Positions 5,995-6,789 of a stretch of 6,789 nucleotides of DNA are shown piece after piece. Source of the DNA: JAWLBR01 sp041687495 (GTDB taxonomy: Bacteria > Bacillota > Limnochordia > DTU087 > JAAYGB01); assembly GCA_041687495.1 (NCBI GenBank), contig JAWLBR010000122.1, positions 1-6,789 on the forward strand, in the 5' to 3' direction. Each line of letters begins with the position of its first letter. The stretch's first letter is position 1. The translations under genes were made by a program, and so were the position numbers. The notes under the pieces are model-generated. The model was given only the letters and a program-made list of their open reading frames with translations. It searched no databases and was not told the DNA's origin.

Positions 5995-6303
5995 ATGCTG
6001 GTTAAACTACTATTCATGGCCACGTGGATTCTTGCAATTGCGCTGCAGTCAAGATTTCTCCCGTTCCTGGGAGCAGCGTATATAATAGCCGTATTCCTGT
6101 ACCATTACCAAAAGGGAGTTATCAAGCTAGCTGTAACAACTGTGATTTGGTATTGGTTTACTGCAACGATATCCTTATTCGTTTGGCTGAGATTCAATCT
6201 TTGGATGGCCGGTTGGATCCACGTCTTCATCGCTTGGTTTGCACCAATAATTCTCACCAGTATCATGCCATTTGGTCAGGTGAAGGAACAGCATCAGTCC
6301 TAA
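5995..6303 (+). CDS. Small integral membrane protein of unknown function
   Basis: The product has 102 residues, almost entirely hydrophobic, with four probable membrane segments at about residues 4-18, 21-38, 43-65 and 73-93. Short polar turns lie between them (HYQKG, RFN) and a short hydrophilic tail (GQVKEQHQS) ends it. It is rich in Trp, Phe and Ile. I do not recognise the family. ATG at 5995 is chosen because GGTGAG (5985-5990) and AAGGTGGG (5976-5983) lie just upstream. The in-frame GTG at 5986 is possible. A longer TTG start at 5839 would read through the repeat array and add an unlikely polar N-terminus. The gene is divergent from the recombinase with 190 bp between them, and sits between the recombinase and the dif-like site. 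It might be an accessory gene carried there or a chance neighbour. A short hairpin AGGTG/CACCT (6325-6339) follows. Confidence 0.65.
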   Translation: MLVKLLFMATWILAIALQSRFLPFLGAAYIIAVFLYHYQKGVIKLAVTTVIWYWFTATISLFVWLRFNLWMAGWIHVFIAWFAPIILTSIMPFGQVKEQHQS

Positions 6304-6315
6304 TCAGCCCTATCG

Positions 6316-6327
6316 GTAGACACTAGG
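6316..6327. repeat. Second copy of 12-bp direct repeat GTAGACACTAGG flanking the recombinase segment
   Basis: The same 12 bases occur at 4784-4795, overlapping the recombinase stop codon, and here, just after the small membrane-protein gene. The two copies bracket a segment of about 1.5 kb with the recombinase, the motif array and the membrane protein. One exact 12-bp repeat is roughly expected by chance in a window of this size, so only the placement makes it notable. Confidence 0.35.
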
Positions 6328-6362
6328 TGCGACACACCTCTGATTCGTTGCACTACATTTCC

Positions 6363-6390
6363 AGTTCGCAGAAGGTTTATTATGCGAAGT
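6363..6390. other. dif: dif-like Xer recombination site
   Basis: The site has the 11-6-11 architecture of dif: left arm AGTTCGCAGAA (6363-6373), centre GGTTTA (6374-6379), right arm TTATGCGAAGT (6380-6390). The right arm read inversely is ACTTCGCATAA, which fits the proteobacterial XerC-arm consensus RNTKCGCATAA at all 11 positions; the left arm fits at 10. Against the Bacillus subtilis dif as I recall it (arms ACTTCCTAGAA and TTATGTAAACT), each arm matches at 8 of 11. The two arms are near-perfect inverted copies of each other (9 of 11), which suits a single recombinase. It lies in gene-free DNA about 0.56 kb from the start of the tyrosine recombinase gene. A chance hairpin is the alternative. 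Confidence 0.65.
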
Positions 6391-6479
6391 AGCGCGCTGC
6401 GTTGAATCACCATAGAGCCCTACACGGACCAGCGCTTCACCAGGCACGGCCTTTCATCATGTAGTTGGCGTGAGGCTAA

Positions 6480-6507
6480 AGGCGAAAGCATCGCGATGCT
6501 TTCGCCT
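6480..6507. repeat. Perfect 28-bp palindrome
   Basis: The half-site GGCGAAAGCATCG (6481-6493) is followed directly by its exact reverse complement (6494-6506), and the flanking A6480 and T6507 also pair. There is no spacer. No T-tract follows on either strand, and no gene ends close by, so it is not an ordinary intrinsic terminator. It lies 90 bp from the dif-like site. It could be a cruciform-forming or dimer-binding site, or the stem of a small structured RNA. Confidence 0.85.
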
Positions 6508-6607
6508 AGGTCGTTGTGGAAGTCGTTGTTACCGACCAACACCGAGTGCCTTTAAACTGCACTTACAACGGCTTGCCTTGCACTTCCCGGTCTGCTTATG
6601 CTTGCAG

Positions 6608-6634
6608 AAAGCCCCTGCGACAACAGGGGCCTTT
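6608..6634 (-). terminator. Intrinsic terminator after the LysM gene, possibly bidirectional
   Basis: GCCCCTG (6611-6617) pairs with CAGGGGC (6624-6630) around a 6-base loop. AAA (6608-6610) can pair with TTT (6632-6634) past one bulged C. On the minus strand the stem is followed by TTTCTG and lies just 14 bp after the LysM stop codon. On the plus strand it is followed by a longer T-rich tract (CTTTGCTTTCTAGCTTTC), so it may stop transcription in both directions. Confidence 0.7.
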
Positions 6635-6647
6635 GCTTTCTAGCTTT

Positions 6648-6789
6648 CTATTTGTACAGTGGAATCCTGATGACTTGTCCTACCTGAATAAATCCCGACT
6701 GAAGCTCATTGTACTTCTTTATGTCATAGACCACACTCTTTGGGGCATTGCATCAGAGCTTGCCGGAAATAAGGACCCTAGAAGTGTGG
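6648..6789 (-). pseudogene. LysM-domain protein, C-terminal end with apparent frameshift (5' partial)
   Basis: Reading the minus strand back from TAG at 6650-6648, the last residues are SVVYDIKKYNELQSGF, then IQVGQVIRIPLYK. This is the second half of a LysM module, with the typical helix (DIKKYNEL) and closing strand (VGQVIRIP). LysM domains bind peptidoglycan or chitin-like glycans outside the cell. Upstream in the same frame a TGA occurs, but the neighbouring frame continues the module as TLLGSLFPASSDAMPQ, which resembles the GDTLxxIA half of LysM. The two halves join if one base is added in the run at 6739-6745 (CCCCAAA on the minus strand). So either the gene is frameshifted and inactive, or this is a sequencing or assembly error in a short homopolymer. 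The protein continues beyond the window and its other domains are unknown. A terminator follows the stop directly. Confidence 0.65.

Larger units (their letters stand above)
6304..6647. other. Gene-free region of about 340 bp holding a dif-like site, a palindrome and a terminator
   Basis: No open frame with a credible start and ribosome binding site was found on either strand here, and no tRNA-like fold. Besides the features listed separately, it holds AGCGCGCT (6391-6398), a GTCGTTGT direct repeat (6510-6517, 6522-6529) and a GGTCG/CGACC inverted repeat (6509-6513, 6533-6537). The density of symmetric sequence in non-coding DNA suggests a site for DNA-binding proteins rather than a decayed gene. 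Confidence 0.6.

Overview
The window looks like a chromosomal segment of an anaerobic, Gram-positive-type bacterium (Bacillota, Clostridia-like). This is an inference from strong GGAGG-type ribosome binding sites, mixed ATG and TTG starts, a ferritin-like diiron protein, a ThyX-type thymidylate synthase end, a Thermotoga/Firmicutes-like sirtuin, and a Xer site whose arms resemble the dif sites of Bacillus subtilis and E. coli. I see no tRNA, rRNA, CRISPR array, insertion sequence or transposase.

Layout: the left edge (2-235, +) is the C-terminal end of thyX. A probable two-gene unit follows: a four-helix membrane protein (395-817) and a ferritin-like/rubrerythrin-type protein (844-1305), closed by a hairpin (1321-1352). 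A complete NAD-dependent sirtuin comes next (1413-2144). Convergent to it is a secreted lipoprotein with a C-terminal fibronectin type III domain (2230-3255, -). A divergent control region of about 220 bp holds duplicated sequence modules, a minus-strand promoter and a strong intrinsic terminator inside the lipoprotein leader. A PocR-AraC transcription factor (3476-4723, +) is read away from it. A Xer-type tyrosine recombinase (4791-5804, -) is convergent to the regulator. Its upstream region carries three copies of a TTCCACAYC..GGGC motif and leads to a small membrane protein (5995-6303, +).

The right end (6304-6647) is gene-poor. It holds a 28-bp site of dif architecture (11-bp arm, 6-bp centre, 11-bp arm; 6363-6390) about 0.56 kb from the start of the recombinase gene. 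A perfect 28-bp palindrome (6480-6507) and an intrinsic terminator follow. The terminator closes a minus-strand LysM protein gene whose reading frame is broken by an apparent one-base shift and which runs off the window.

Working together: the most interesting unit is the lone tyrosine recombinase with a nearby dif-like site. This recalls single-recombinase Xer systems such as XerS/difSL and XerH/difH, where the site lies near the gene. The second is the PocR-AraC regulator with its divergent lipoprotein, whose leader looks doubly controlled: possible operators plus a possible attenuator. The thyX, diiron and sirtuin genes look like ordinary housekeeping or stress genes.
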